A DNA stretch of 64,000 nt from Vandiemenella viatica. Lineage: Eukaryota > Arthropoda > Insecta > Orthoptera > Morabidae. The notes below the pieces were generated by a model. It saw only the letters and a list, made by a program, of their open reading frames with translations, searched no databases and had not been told where the DNA came from. Shown here one piece after another: positions 44,130-55,559 of the stretch. Made by a program: the position numbers and the translations under genes. Location: positions 224,190,739 through 224,254,738 of the forward strand of contig CM061919.1 of assembly GCA_031002005.1 (NCBI GenBank), given 5' to 3'. Within the stretch, counting starts at the first letter, position 1. Each line of letters opens with the position of its first letter.

Positions 44130-45817
44130 TTTTTTTTGCAGCTTGTATTTTTACTATTTGCGAATCAATATTTACATCTGGTACTTTATTGCGCTGAACA
44201 TCGTCTCAATATTCCCCTAATAAATGAACGAGAAAACCCTCTAATGAGTCAGAATTATGTTGTTCGGAACTATGTAGTGAGACTGAATTTTGCCATTTTA
44301 ATATCAATTAAAAATTTATTTGTTTGTTTATTTTAATTGTGAAATAGAGAAAATAAATTTCCTTGACGAAGAGTCTAGCGTGACGTTCACTTACAATTGT
44401 TATTGTGACGTGATTAAAAAAGAAAAAGATACAGATCGCAATTAGTCGGCAATAAAGTTAATTTATTACGTGATTTCGAGTTTTAATTTCACAGAATTTT
44501 ATTTAAAAATCTCAGATAGAAGCTATTGATTAAAATTGAATATTCAGTTTCCATGTATATAGAAAATCGTGACTCATGTGGTATACTGAATTTTGAGCTA
44601 CAGATATAGATGAAAAGATGAATGGGATCGACAATTTGCAAGAATCTAATTAGTAAACTTTGATATTACAGATTGCGGACTTAATTTCTCTTTTATTATG
44701 ATTAGAAAACTCAAATTAGATGATGCCAAATGTAAAACTGAAACTTTGGCCCCACAGCGACCCGTGATTGATGGTACTCACTCGCCCCTTGTATAACATG
44801 GGGCGAATCACGTGTTCATTACACCTGCCGTTGTATCTATTATGAAAACAGCCTACTAGCCAGACTAAAGCACGTGTTTGAGCAGCCTGAGTCAATGATG
44901 CGGATTCATTGTTACGATAGTCGGTTCGCTACGAACAATAGCTGCAGCCGTGTTCACACAGTAGTACCAACACCGGCCACCAGGCGTCGGACTATTGTGG
45001 AGCACAAAGGACCTGGACTGACAGACAGCCAGACGCGTATTTAATAGCCAATAACGGGCAGCGAGGATGTACATCGCTCGGGGTGTTCGAGGGATCGGGA
45101 AAAAAGGGTTGTTGGGGTGGGGGGTGGTGTGCAATTTAGAGAGCAGGCGATAAGATAGCAAGTGTTGAGGCCGCCAATGAATCAGGATGGCGCCTGTGGT
45201 TAGACCGCCCGCACAGCGGGCTTTGTTCCCGCGTTGCGGACAGATTTCAAAGATGGCCACGGATTCGCTTTTGCTCTGTATGTATCCCATACAACAAGGA
45301 CGCGCCAGAAACAGGCGCGAAATGAGATTTTTTTTGTATCGGTTTTTAAATTTTGTTGGTTTTTAATCATTCCACCAGCGATTCAGAAGAATTGCAGATG
45401 TTGTTTCAGAGAGCTTTGTGGTCATCTGGTGGAATTTATCTTGTCGATATTTGCGCCCTCCTATCAGAAAGTAACGCATGGGGAAGGCAGAGCAATATTG
45501 TCTCTGAGTTTTAGCAACGTTCCACTACTGCAACTGTGATGAAATTTCAACTTTGAAGGTTTTTTACTATCGTTGGAAACAAATTTTGTATCTTGTTACT
45601 TCGGTTAAGTGTTTGCTGCTTTACAATGTTTTAAAGACAGTAAATTTAGATGAATTATGATTATTCATAATATGTATCATTTTACGTTAAGAGGTTTTTT
45701 TTCTTTTTTGTAACATAATGTAATTCGTTCGTAAGTTCAATCAGAGTTTTCGCACTTTGATACATGAACATAAAATTTGTAACTAATTTCCCTCCTGGAG
45801 CCTATAAAATTTCGCTA
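43440..45817. other. Gene-free stretch with one GC-rich block
   Basis: 43440-44730 is AT-rich with a poly-T at 44111-44137. 44740-45320 is markedly GC-richer and not repeated elsewhere in the window. Its longest frame (44892-45290, minus) has no family motif. Possible single-copy regulatory or promoter DNA, unproven. Confidence 0.4.
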
Positions 45818-45825
45818 CCCTATAG

Positions 45826-46288
45826 CAGTGTTCGGCAAACTGTAGAAGTTAAAGAGCCAATATTACAATTAACGGAGTTGGTAATAATTTATAAGAGCCA
45901 TACTTATAATTTAAAAAAGATATTATTAATATAATTTAGTAAATAATCAAAAAACCATCAAAAATACATACGGTTGTGTAAATAATATATTCAAAAATAA
46001 ATCACATGTAAATAGAAAACAGTTTACGTAATAAGAACAATTCCTTAGAAAGTTGTGTCGTACTACGTGCATAACTTGATTTTAATTTCTAACAGGAATT
46101 TCTCATCGGTTATTTGCTTTCACAAATTATTTTTAATAAGATTTATGTTGGAAAACATTCCTTCTCACTCGTGAGGCCTGGTCTTTTGATCTTACCGACG
46201 TTACTGCTGCTAGTACCATTATTATCGGTAAAGATGTATGAAAGAGCCGAACTAATATTCTCAAAGAGCTGCCGTTTGCCGACCTCTG
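45826..46288. mobile_element. hAT MITE family N3
   Basis: Ends cagtgttcggcaaactg and reversed cagaggtcggcaaacgg, both followed within 20 bp by aaagagc or ctcttt motifs typical of hAT ends. The flanks ccctatag (45818-45825) and ccctatac (46289-46296) are an 8-bp duplication with one change. AT-rich interior without coding capacity. Confidence 0.92.
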
Positions 46289-46402
46289 CCCTATACCATC
46301 ATACCGCTACCACCCCATGAATCCACCAACAGACAGAATGTTTTTTTTCACACTAGCTGGTACACACGACTTCGCTCGTGTTTGTAAGGAATTTGGATTG
46401 AC

Positions 46403-47280
46403 AGCTACCGACATTTAACCACCACAGTGCACGATGGGAGACTCGATGCTATTACCACACACAAACACCAGTCATATGCGCTAAGTAGTTCAGGAAGCAA
46501 AGTAAAATATACGGACACATATGTCTTTGGTCGAAATACGAAAATATCATTGATCAGCTACTTTCAACCACCATATCTCCCACACTCCCATAGCTACCGA
46601 CATCTAACCACCATAGTAAACGATAGGAGACACGATACCACTACCACACAATGATCTATGCTATGTAGTTGTGGCAGAAGAGTGACATATACGGAGACAC
46701 ATGTCTTTGGACGTAATACGAAAATATCCTTGATTGGCCACTTTCAACCAGCATATCTGACACACTACCACAGTTACCCAAATTCGGCCAACGTTGTTAT
46801 CGACGGTTGACTCTGTGCTACTACCACACACAAACACCAGTGATCTGCGCTAGATAGATTTGGCTGAAAAGTGATACACCATGACACATACGTTTTAGGT
46901 AGAAATATTAACGTGCTGCATTTCGACCACTTTCAACCACCATATCTCCCACACCCCCTAGCTACCGGCATCTAACCACCATAGTACACGTTAGGAGACA
47001 CGATACTACTATCAGACACAAACACCATTGGTCTATGCTATGGAGTCGTAGCAGCAGCGTGACATTTACGGAGAGACACGTCTTTGTCGAAATACGAAAA
47101 TGCCCTGCATCGACCACTTTTAAACATCATATCTCCCACATCCCCACAGCTATCGACATTCGGCCAACGTAGTGCATGACAGAAAACTCCAAGCTACTTC
47201 TACACACAAAGACCAGTGATCTGTGCTAGGTAGTGGTGACTGAAAAGTGAAATATAGGAAAACACACGTCTATTTTATAT
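46403..47280. repeat. Satellite-like array, five units of 180-189 bp
   Basis: Units begin agctaccgacat (or variants) at about 46403, 46592, 46772, 46960 and 47148. Shared blocks are acacacaaacaccagtgatct, gacacatacgtctttgg, cgaaatacgaaaat and ccactttcaaccaccatatc. Units 2 and 4 share taaccaccatagta, and units 3 and 5 share cggccaacgt, so types alternate. The array ends in a (ta)n run at about 47275-47289. Confidence 0.92.
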
Positions 47281-47529
47281 ATATATATAAGATTGATTAT
47301 TGTCATTCTGTTTTCCAGGGCAAATGATAAAATACTCATATTTCTCGAATAAAATGTTCATGTTATATAAATATTGCAAAGAAAACAACATGCTGGATTG
47401 ATCATGGGTTTTCAGATCTGGAATACATTTATTCACACTGCTTGACCATCATACTCTCTCCGTTGTAACATTTAGGTTACACTATATCAGCTACACCAGG
47501 GGAAAATAAAATTACTGATAAGTCGAAAA

Positions 47530-49059
47530 TAGGGATTGCAATCCAGCAAAGCGGGATCCCGCAATCCCGCGGGATCCCGCATCATTAGACAGTCTGGCGG
47601 ATCCCGCACAAAATTAAGCGGATCCGCAATCCGCAAAATCCGGCGGAAACGCGTGTCAGTCTGCGTGACTCGCTGCCCCACTCGGTCTCTATCTGATGTA
47701 TTGCACTGTTTGCCTGTACCCTTCCAGTTGGTATTTGACTGATGTGAACATGCGTTTGTTTTTGTCAACCTTCATCATTCGTAAATAAATAAATACACTT
47801 TTACGTATTCATCAAAACTTACGTTTGTTTCCAGTACGCACTTCTGTAATTTGAGTTATGGTGCGTATTTAGTACGATTTTCTAACTGCATAATTATTTT
47901 TTAAGTGTCGCACGGTTACAGCTTTTTATTCACGGTTTCATTATTCCCATTTTCTGTATTTGCAGATAAAGTAATTGTGACAATTTCCTAATTTGCGGCT
48001 GAAAATTTGATTATTCGTTGATATGAAACTAATGTTATCGTAATTTTAACGATCGCGTACCTATTTATTTAACAGCTATCAAAAGGAAATTGTATATCCT
48101 TTGACTTATTGTTGTTTTGGCCGCCGCCTCAATGCTTTTCTTTGACGAAAGCCACCTTCCTTCATGTGCCGTTCAGACTTTCGATTAATCCCTCTTCTCC
48201 TTGTTATTATTTCGACTAAAGGTAAAAAAAGTTATTATGAAATTTTCAAGGGTGTATCGACGAATTGTGTTGTAGGAACACCATACTTCGGCGCCTGTCT
48301 CCGCCGTCTTCCTCACGTGTGTAATTTCGTGTGTTTGCAATAAAATCCGGAGATACAACCTATGAGGACTTCACTGCAATCATTCGCCGAGAAAGTCTCC
48401 TTTCTTACTAAAAAATAATAATTTCCACTCTAAACACGTCATTACGCCACATAAGTAAATCTGAAATACTTGACAGTTTACGTGTTGGTAAGTAGTTTCT
48501 TTTAATAACATTGAATCAACTGTAATATCAATCAAGGAATCAGGAGATATAATAATGAATCACGCAAAAAAGGCCAAGTCTCGTGCTTGTGCAGTGACAA
48601 AAAGTTATGAGATCTTGTTCTTAGCCAAGTCTACACTTTACAGAGTATATTTACTTCACTTTGTGAAATGAAATCCTTTCTTTTCTCGATGTTATGGAAC
48701 GTTTATTTAGAATTTTTTAAAAAAAAAAAAACTCTGGTAACTTGGCCATTAAGCAAAACATATTTTTAAACTTATGTGATGTAATTATTGTGAGGCACAT
48801 AATATGACTTAAGACTCAATATTTTCCATTTTTATTATTTATTTAAAAATTGGTTTAGATTAAAAAACAAAAATGTAAAACCACGAAATACACTTAAGAC
48901 ACGCTAAAAAGTTTTAATGTCATTTTGCCAATCAAAATATTGTTAACTGTTAATTTTTCTCATAGTTATTATTTAATTTATTAACGTTTTAAGTAACTAT
49001 GTTTTAAATATATGCGTTGAAAAACTGTTTGTACCAATCCCGCGGGATTGCAATCCTTA
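47530..49059. mobile_element. hAT element family N4, copy 1 (1.53 kb)
   Basis: Exact 8-bp duplication gtcgaaaa at 47522-47529 and 49060-49067, fitting nTnnnnAn. Ends tagggattgcaatcc and reversed taaggattgcaatcc. Next to the ends are arrays of the palindrome atcccgcgggat and gcggatcc. A family-S MITE (48572-48747) forms part of the interior. No transposase. The second copy, inverted, is at 58641-60207. Confidence 0.93.
48572..48747 (+). mobile_element. MITE family S copy captured inside hAT N4 copy 1
   Basis: ggccaagtctcgtgcttgtg ... cttggcc ends with the family's gtgacaaaaagttatgag core and a poly-A-like block. The same MITE is at the matching position of the inverted copy (59037-59204), so it was captured before the hAT element multiplied. 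Confidence 0.88.
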
Positions 49060-49067
49060 GTCGAAAA

Positions 49068-50110
49068 CTATAGCTTTGCCACTCCCACATGTATTAGTGA
49101 AGTTTGGTGCTTTATTAAATATTCAACGATACCTTCGGTCCAAAACGGCTTCGACGCAATGACATTTAGCTTGTTTTTTTTTTTTAAACTGGGCACTACA
49201 TCAAAAATCGCCGGAATACAGGTCCATTTAGGTTTGTGAAAATTGCAGAACTGCACATCTGGACCTCTCCTTGTTAGTTTGGTTTACAAAGGAAAATCTT
49301 ATGTTTTCAGTCACCATGTTCTCGATTGGTTTGAGGTGATATCTTCACGTCAACACACCAGTTGCGACCTATGCACTTATACCATTATCCGCGTCACGGT
49401 TTCTAATCTTTAACTTCCAATATCATTCATTCCTTCTACTGATCGCTTCACTAAAATATTAATCAAAATATCAGAATGTCTTAAAAAATATGCCCACCAT
49501 CCAGTCTCTTATTTCAGTTAGAATCTTCCATAAAATTCTTTCCTCAGCCATTATTGTCAAAACACTTTCAATTTGTAGTTTATTTTTCCACTTAATTTAC
49601 AAAATCCTTTTATACCAACACATTCCAAATGATAAACGAATACAATTTTTCTCGGCGTTGTTTATTCATAAACGTTTCTATGGAAACAAACCGAGTAAAA
49701 TTATTATTGATGCACAATATTTCGGTGACATAAAACTCCGACGCCATCTTCAGGTGCTTACAACTGCACGAAATTGTGGCGTAAACTGTTAAAAGCATTT
49801 GCCCAGAAATAAACGTGTGAAGGTTAGCTACAATACTGAGTAGGGCTACATTTTAATGATTGGGATATTTTACTTGAGTGTCGCATCTTACCACAACAGC
49901 TTATCTATACCTAACATGGCAGGCACACAGTTTCCATCAAACGTCTGTAAGAAATGTTTTCTTTCACAGTTACCGCAAATGTTTCAACGCGGAAATATCT
50001 GTGACTCTTATTTTCCTAACAGTTACCAATCCAGAGCAATTAATGATTTTCATAATTTCTTTCTCGCAGCTGATTATAGAATTATTTGTTTTATATAATT
50101 TCCAGCAATA
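49068..50110. other. Gene-free AT-rich stretch
   Basis: Nothing recognised. Confidence 0.45.
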
Positions 50111-50121
50111 TACAGGTGAAT

Positions 50122-50378
50122 CACTGAGATGGGAGGAGGCCAATATTGGCCTCCTACCTATCATTCGGGAGGACCGGGGTTAAACTCGGTTCGGCCATCC
50201 TGTCTGAGGTTTTCCGTGGTTTCCCTCAGACACTTAGGCGAATGCTGGGATGGTTCCCTACAAGGCCACGGCCGACCTTCCATCCCCCTTCCCTCCCCGT
50301 AGTAGTAGTTTGGCTGAAAAGAGTCCCCTATGACTCTCCAGCAGCCCGCCTCCCAGCCTTCTGCTGGGAGGAATGAAA

Positions 50379-50411
<33 letters not shown>
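50122..50411 (+). repeat. SINE-B copy 1 of a tandem pair
   Basis: Head ctgagatgggagg, a 22-bp perfect palindrome at 50134-50155 centred on ccaatattgg, B-box-like ggttaaactcggttcgg, core tttccgtggtttccctcaga and an A-rich tail at 50383-50411. Preceded by tacaggtgaat (50111-50121), which recurs after each unit. Confidence 0.93.
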
Positions 50412-50413
<2 letters not shown>

Positions 50414-50422
50414 AGGTGAATT

Positions 50423-50679
50423 GACCGAGATGGGAGGAGGCCAATATTGGCCTCCTACCTATCATTCGGGAGGACCGGGGTTAAACTCGGTTCGGCCATC
50501 CTGTCTGAGGTTTCCCGTGGTTTCCCTCAGACACTTAGGCGAATGCTGGGATGGTTCCCTACAAGGCCACGGCCGACCTTCCATCCCCCTTCCCTCCCCG
50601 TAGTAGTAGATTGGCTGAAAAGAGTCCCCTATGACTCTCCAGCAGCCCGCCTCCCAGCCTTCTGCTGGGAGGAATGAAA

Positions 50680-50741
<62 letters not shown>
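50423..50741 (+). repeat. SINE-B copy 2 of a tandem pair, A58 tail
   Basis: Nearly identical to copy 1 (single-base differences in tttcccgtgg, tagtagattgg and gaaattgt). The palindrome is at 50435-50456. Tail of 58 A at 50684-50741. acaggtgaatt occurs before (50412-50422) and after it (50743-50753), giving three copies of the target sequence for two SINEs. Confidence 0.95.
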
Positions 50742-50745
<4 letters not shown>

Positions 50746-50753
50746 GGTGAATT

Positions 50754-52038
50754 GAGAATTCCTAAATGTCTCTGGACAACAACCCCCAACCGACCAGCTT
50801 TAATGCTGAGACTGGCGAAGATGAGAATTCCTAATATGTTCAATCTAGATTAATTTATAACTGTGGTTGAGAACTATAAAAATCAGTTACAATTAAACCT
50901 ACGCAGAATAGTCTCTTTTTGTTTTTGAAGATAATGAGAAGAAATGGCGATTTTAGTTTGTAAATGTCATGAACTGGTTGGAAAATAGTAATGCGAATGA
51001 AACTTTGTGTACGAGAAGCTTTTATGTTAGCTCATAATCCAGAACTAACGGTTAAACAGTTCAGTTCAGAGGATTGTACGCCATTTTGCTCGTCATAATG
51101 AATAAATCCAGTTTTAAGACTAATTAATTTGGAAAAAGAGGTTATAATGTGTGTTTTTATTGGCAGTTTCTCGTAAGTCCGAAGAATGTAATGATATGAG
51201 TCATGATAATATTTTTTCAGCGACTATTATATGATGTTAGTTTAACTGTCTTCATTATGGACTCACAGTAATTATTTTCGGAGCTGCGAAATGGAAGAAT
51301 ACACTGAACTTGGAAAAATAGTTCATTGTCAAGTACTGAAAAAATGTAAAAGCGCTAAGCAAATGTGACTCAACTAATAATATTTTGACCACAGATGGGT
51401 TCATTCGATAACAAGGGTAGATTTATCTCAAAATTTGAAGACGAACTTCTGATGCGATGATAACGTGTAAAGTCAGATTTGCTGGTTTATAATTCAGAGT
51501 GTTCGGTTTTTACGAATTTGCGTTTAATCAACCACTTCGAAAGGTAAAGATTCCATTCAGTGAGCGGGAACTCGGTGTTACCAAACAGAAAATTAGTGTT
51601 GTGTGTGAAATATCAGGTACAAAAATGTGGATGTAATGAAAATTTTGTATTTTTTTTGCTTCCATCGTTGTTTCAAGATAATAAAGAAGAAAAATGGTAG
51701 CTATGCTGTTCCTTAATTTGGCATCAATGATTATATTTAGTAGAGACTAATGTAAGAATCCAGATTTTGGATACTGATAGTAAGATAATTTGTTCTAAAT
51801 TAAGCTTGAAAATTAATGTTATAATGTTTGTATTTGTTTAAGTCCCGTATATGTAGGAATGATAGTGTGATTGAAAACTATATTCGCATTTGAACTGGAG
51901 TGGGACTAGCGGAACGTTTCTTGAAATTAAATTGACATTTTACTCAAAATTTTAAATTCAGTAAAAGGCGGGAAACTAAAAATCATATTTATTGATGAGA
52001 TAATGTATTAAGAATATTGGAGGATGTTGTCGTCATAA
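50754..52038. other. Gene-free AT-rich stretch
   Basis: Nothing recognised. Confidence 0.45.
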
Positions 52039-52280
52039 TTTTTTTGTTTTTTAATCTGCTTAACGTCTCACTAATAGCGAGGTCTTTAGAGACGGGAAAC
52101 GATGGGCGGCAAGGAATGGGAAGGAATTCGGCCATGGCCTTTTGAAGGAAGCATCCCAGCATTTGCCTGGAGTGATTTGGGAAACCATGGAAAACCCAAA
52201 TCTGGATGCCCGGACGGGGATTCGAACCGCCGTCCTCCCGAATGCGAGGCCAGAACGCTAGCCGTTACACCACCACGCTC
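52039..52280 (-). repeat. SINE-A copy (aaagacctcg subfamily), complete
   Basis: Minus strand: T-rich tail, ctgcttaacgtctcac, gaggtctttagagacggg, core, B box reversed ggggattcgaaccgcc and a complete head ending ccaccacgctc. Well preserved, so probably one of the younger copies. Confidence 0.94.
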
Positions 52281-52591
52281 AATTTATTGGATTTTTCAGA
52301 TTTTATTCATTTCGTATGTTTGTATACAGTAATATGGCTAGATACTGGATAAGGGTGTGAAAAATGACGGGTAGTATATGAAGAAAATTTGTGGTGACGT
52401 GTGCAAAGTGGCTGTGCTGTAATAATCTAAAAGATCTAACTTCCCTATTCGAACAGGGGGGAGGTAATATGTAATACAGAGAATGGATAATAATAAATAT
52501 GGAGTTACGATTCTAAGAGCGTGTAGATTCAGCGGAACGGTACAGTGTTGGGTGGACACCCCTGAATTTTTGTGCACAGAGGGAGTGGATT

Positions 52592-53645
52592 AGTGTTGTA
52601 AAAAAACAGTATTTTTTCTGACGTGAAAAAAAAACTGTGAAAAAAACATGTTTTTTTTTTCTGGGACATGTTTTTCATGTTCATAACTACTAAATTTCAA
52701 ATTTTTAAGGCATTTATCTTTTAATATGACTGTTTTAGAGTTTATACTAAGTACTTATCTTACTTTTAAATCTACTATATTTTTCTGGTTCAGTAGAAAA
52801 AAAAATTACAAAAATATTGGTAACATTGACTGAAGTTTTCTTTTACGAATGGGGACTTCCCGAAAAGGCTAGGTTGAGTGAGAAGGAATCCACGTTCCCC
52901 ATTGTTTGGATTGATACTCGCTATTTGAACTAGTGCTGCCAGGCCCTACAAATTTATCTGTAGACCTACGAATCTTTTCAAAAAATTAGGAAATTTAACT
53001 ATGGTTTTTTACCTCTTTTTATTACTTGTTGTGCTTTCCTTATATTCGTATACTTGGTAAACTCGCAGCGTATAGTGATACTGAGTCATTGTCAGTAATT
53101 ATGAATAATTTTCTGGCGTAAACCAAAGATTGAAAACAAATAAAGCTCCTATTTTGTATGATGATAGATTTAAATTCAAACTTAAAAGACCGTAATACAG
53201 AACTATTGGCGCAGTCTTCATTCACAGTGTGTACTTTGCTCACAATTTAAAATTGCAATATCAAAAGCTTTTGCATGCAATACAACCAGTAAAAGAAAAT
53301 GTAACTATTTCTGAAGTTATAGATCTAGAGGGGACAGAAGAAGAAACAGAAAATTCCGACTCCGATCGAACTAGTGTTGGTAGTACTGATACTAGTGAAT
53401 GTGGTACCGACATAGAGGATGAATAAAAAATTATTTTACCTATATAGATACATTTATGAATCATTATGTAAGATATTATATGATTTAGTAAGGTTTAAAA
53501 CACACATGTAAAATGTAAGTTCCATAAATAAAACTATAATTTATCAAATATATTGTTTTCTGAAAAAAAAACAAATTTAGAAAAAAAACAAGGGTGCTAT
53601 GCTTTTTTTCATGTTTTTTTCACAAATCTGAAAAAAAAACATCCA
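52592..53645. mobile_element. Possible element bounded by inverted A/T-run sequence (weak)
   Basis: Both ends carry gtgaaaaaaacatg-type runs in inverted orientation (about 52620-52665; 53570-53640). The short acidic frame at 53229-53426 lies inside. Low-complexity ends make the pairing uncertain and no target duplication was fixed. Confidence 0.3.
53229..53426 (+). CDS. Short acidic C-terminal frame with polyadenylation signal (uncertain)
   Basis: Frame ...LKLQYQKLLHAIQPVKENVT... ending in a Glu/Asp/Ser-rich tail (EGTEEETENSDSDRTS...) and a stop at 53424-53426. aataaa follows about 100 bp later (53526-53531). The composition suggests a real C-terminus, perhaps a 3' exon or transposon protein tail. 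The family is not recognised and the initiating region is not visible. Confidence 0.3.
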   Translation: MYFAHNLKLQYQKLLHAIQPVKENVTISEVIDLEGTEEETENSDSDRTSVGSTDTSECGTDIEDE

Positions 53646-53652
53646 GCTTCCA

Positions 53653-53727
53653 GGAAAAATCCTGGGATCGAATCCCGGTGGCCCGGGCTGTGGCCAGGCA
53701 CTCTCCCGCCCGAGCTACGCGGCCGCC
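53653..53727 (-). repeat. tRNA-like SINE head or tRNA pseudogene
   Basis: On the minus strand gcggccgcgtagctcgggcg carries an A-box-like block and gggattcgatccc a B box at tRNA-like spacing. There is no matching acceptor stem, so a functional tRNA is unlikely. No SINE body or tail is recognised. Confidence 0.55.
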
Positions 53728-53834
53728 CCAATGAAAACTAAGAAACTTCAATTAAAAAATATAGAGTAAGTTATAACGATACCGAAAATCAACTTTATTT
53801 GCTCGATAAGAGTTAAAAGCATATTGTTTCTGAG

Positions 53835-54212
53835 AAAATAAAAATGTAGACAAGTCACGTGACGTGAAATGGTAATCAGATAGCGTGACGTCACATCCCA
53901 TCCTGCACAATTTTTGCTCTGTATGTTAAGCATCTGTCGCATAAAACTGACTTTTTGCACGACAGAATTCCGGAATGTTAAAATTTACCTGAGAGTATAC
54001 ATACTCAAAAACTGAAAGCGTAAAAAATAAAAATGTAGACAATTCACGTGACGTGAAACGGTAATCAGATAGCGTGACGTCACATCCCATCCTGCACAAT
54101 TTTTGCTCTGTATGTTAAGCATCTGTCGCATAAAACTGACTTTTTGCACGACAGAATTCCGGAATGTCAAAATTTACCTGAGAGTATACGTACTCAAAAA
54201 CTGAAAGCGTAA
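53835..54212. repeat. 189-bp tandem duplication with CRE palindromes
   Basis: Units 53835-54023 and 54024-54212 differ at only a few bases. Each holds gtgacgtcac (53885-53894; 54074-54083), a full CRE palindrome, and an E-box-like cacgtgacgtg 25-30 bp before it. The first unit also has the 10-bp palindrome gtcacgtgac at 53854-53863. Confidence 0.93.
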
Positions 54213-54227
54213 CTTTGTGCTGAAAAG

Positions 54228-54280
54228 CTATATAAAAGTCTTTCTCGGAGTTGTATTTGAATATTAGGATTTATACTCAG
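54228..54280 (+). promoter_or_regulatory. Putative core promoter (TATA box)
   Basis: ctatataaaag at 54228-54238 lies 16 bp after the CRE-bearing duplication. A tactcagt initiator-like site follows at about 54274-54281, farther than the usual spacing. The arrangement of duplicated enhancer, TATA box and leader resembles an LTR U3. No downstream coding region is recognised. Confidence 0.45.
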
Positions 54281-54299
54281 TTTCAGAAACTTATACAGC

Positions 54300-55559
54300 T
54301 TCGAAAGAAATGTTGTTACAAGCAAAATATTGACTTATAGGAACAATTTTAGCAGTAACAAAGTAAAAAATGTGGCCCAATTTCTGAAGACGTAAGTAGA
54401 TAAAGAATAGCATTCTCCGTGACAATATACCAATATTCAGATGAGATGATATATTAATTATGATGATAGAGTATAGCTAAACCTATCTAAATGTAACTGC
54501 AATTGCATTAGCAGTAGGCTGTTAGAAAATTATAAATAAATCGCACACGTTTTTGATTATGAACAGCGCACTGTTAACAGTAGCAACGTTACAAAAATTA
54601 CGGTCATGTTCTGCAAAGAATTACTAATTTCATAGATACATTATGTATTTGTATTAATTTAAATCATGCAGATGATGTCTGACTAACTTCAATAGGTTAT
54701 ACAGACGTTGTGTTTATGAGAGCACACGATACTCAACATCGAAAGTAATAATTCATTTATCGTTAAAAATTTAAGTTTAAGAGAGAACTAAATATTGAGG
54801 TACATAGCTTATTAAGCATAATGAAATATTAAGTAAAACGTTGTGTCAAGGTAGTCTTTACAAAAGTATATTGACAACTTTGTAGACAAATATGCTGGCC
54901 ACGTCGTGCAAGTTTAAGGTATTTTTTCCGCACACCTTCCTTGTGTGGAACGTAAATAAACAATTTGTTTGCTTTTTACATGATGTGTTTACACACTGCG
55001 GCATTATACACCACTTTTAAACCGTAAAACGCATTCTGTAAACCGCCGTACGACCAGAGATGTGGCGTCACAAAAAACATGACAGCTGCGAACGTTTTGG
55101 CGCCAAAGTCAAATCGACGTATTAGAATACAAAATTTTGCATCTTTCCGGGATTTTTTGAAAAGAAATAATATATTTTTGTTTATAGTAGACCCACAGCT
55201 ACAACACTAACTACTTTCCCTGAAGTATTCAAGTACCTCATTGTGCGTTGAGAACTGCCATCAATCATCCAGTTCGCAATAGTTAAGATCTCTGGAAGAT
55301 TTCCGGCAAAACGTGAATTCTTTACCACGAGCTGAAGTCAAAAAGCGTCTGCATCTACATCTGCGATCTACAACGGCTCATCGCCGTCAACATTCTCGTC
55401 GCATCCCATCGCGGTAATGAACAATTATCAAAATTAACAATTATTGGAACATTTTTTATCCACGGAAACAGTATCTGTAATATCTACTGCTGTCTGTTGA
55501 TAATATATTCATATCACTCATATATCATAGAAAACAATACAGTAATAACAGCTATCTGT
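54300..55559. other. Gene-free AT-rich stretch
   Basis: Nothing recognised. Confidence 0.45.

Noticed and set aside
44892..45290. 132-codon minus-strand frame in the GC-rich block
   Set aside because: No recognisable motifs, and GC-rich sequence produces long chance frames.
46403..47280. CRISPR-like array
   Set aside because: Whole ~185-bp units repeat in tandem with no conserved short repeats separated by unique spacers; this is satellite DNA in a eukaryotic setting.
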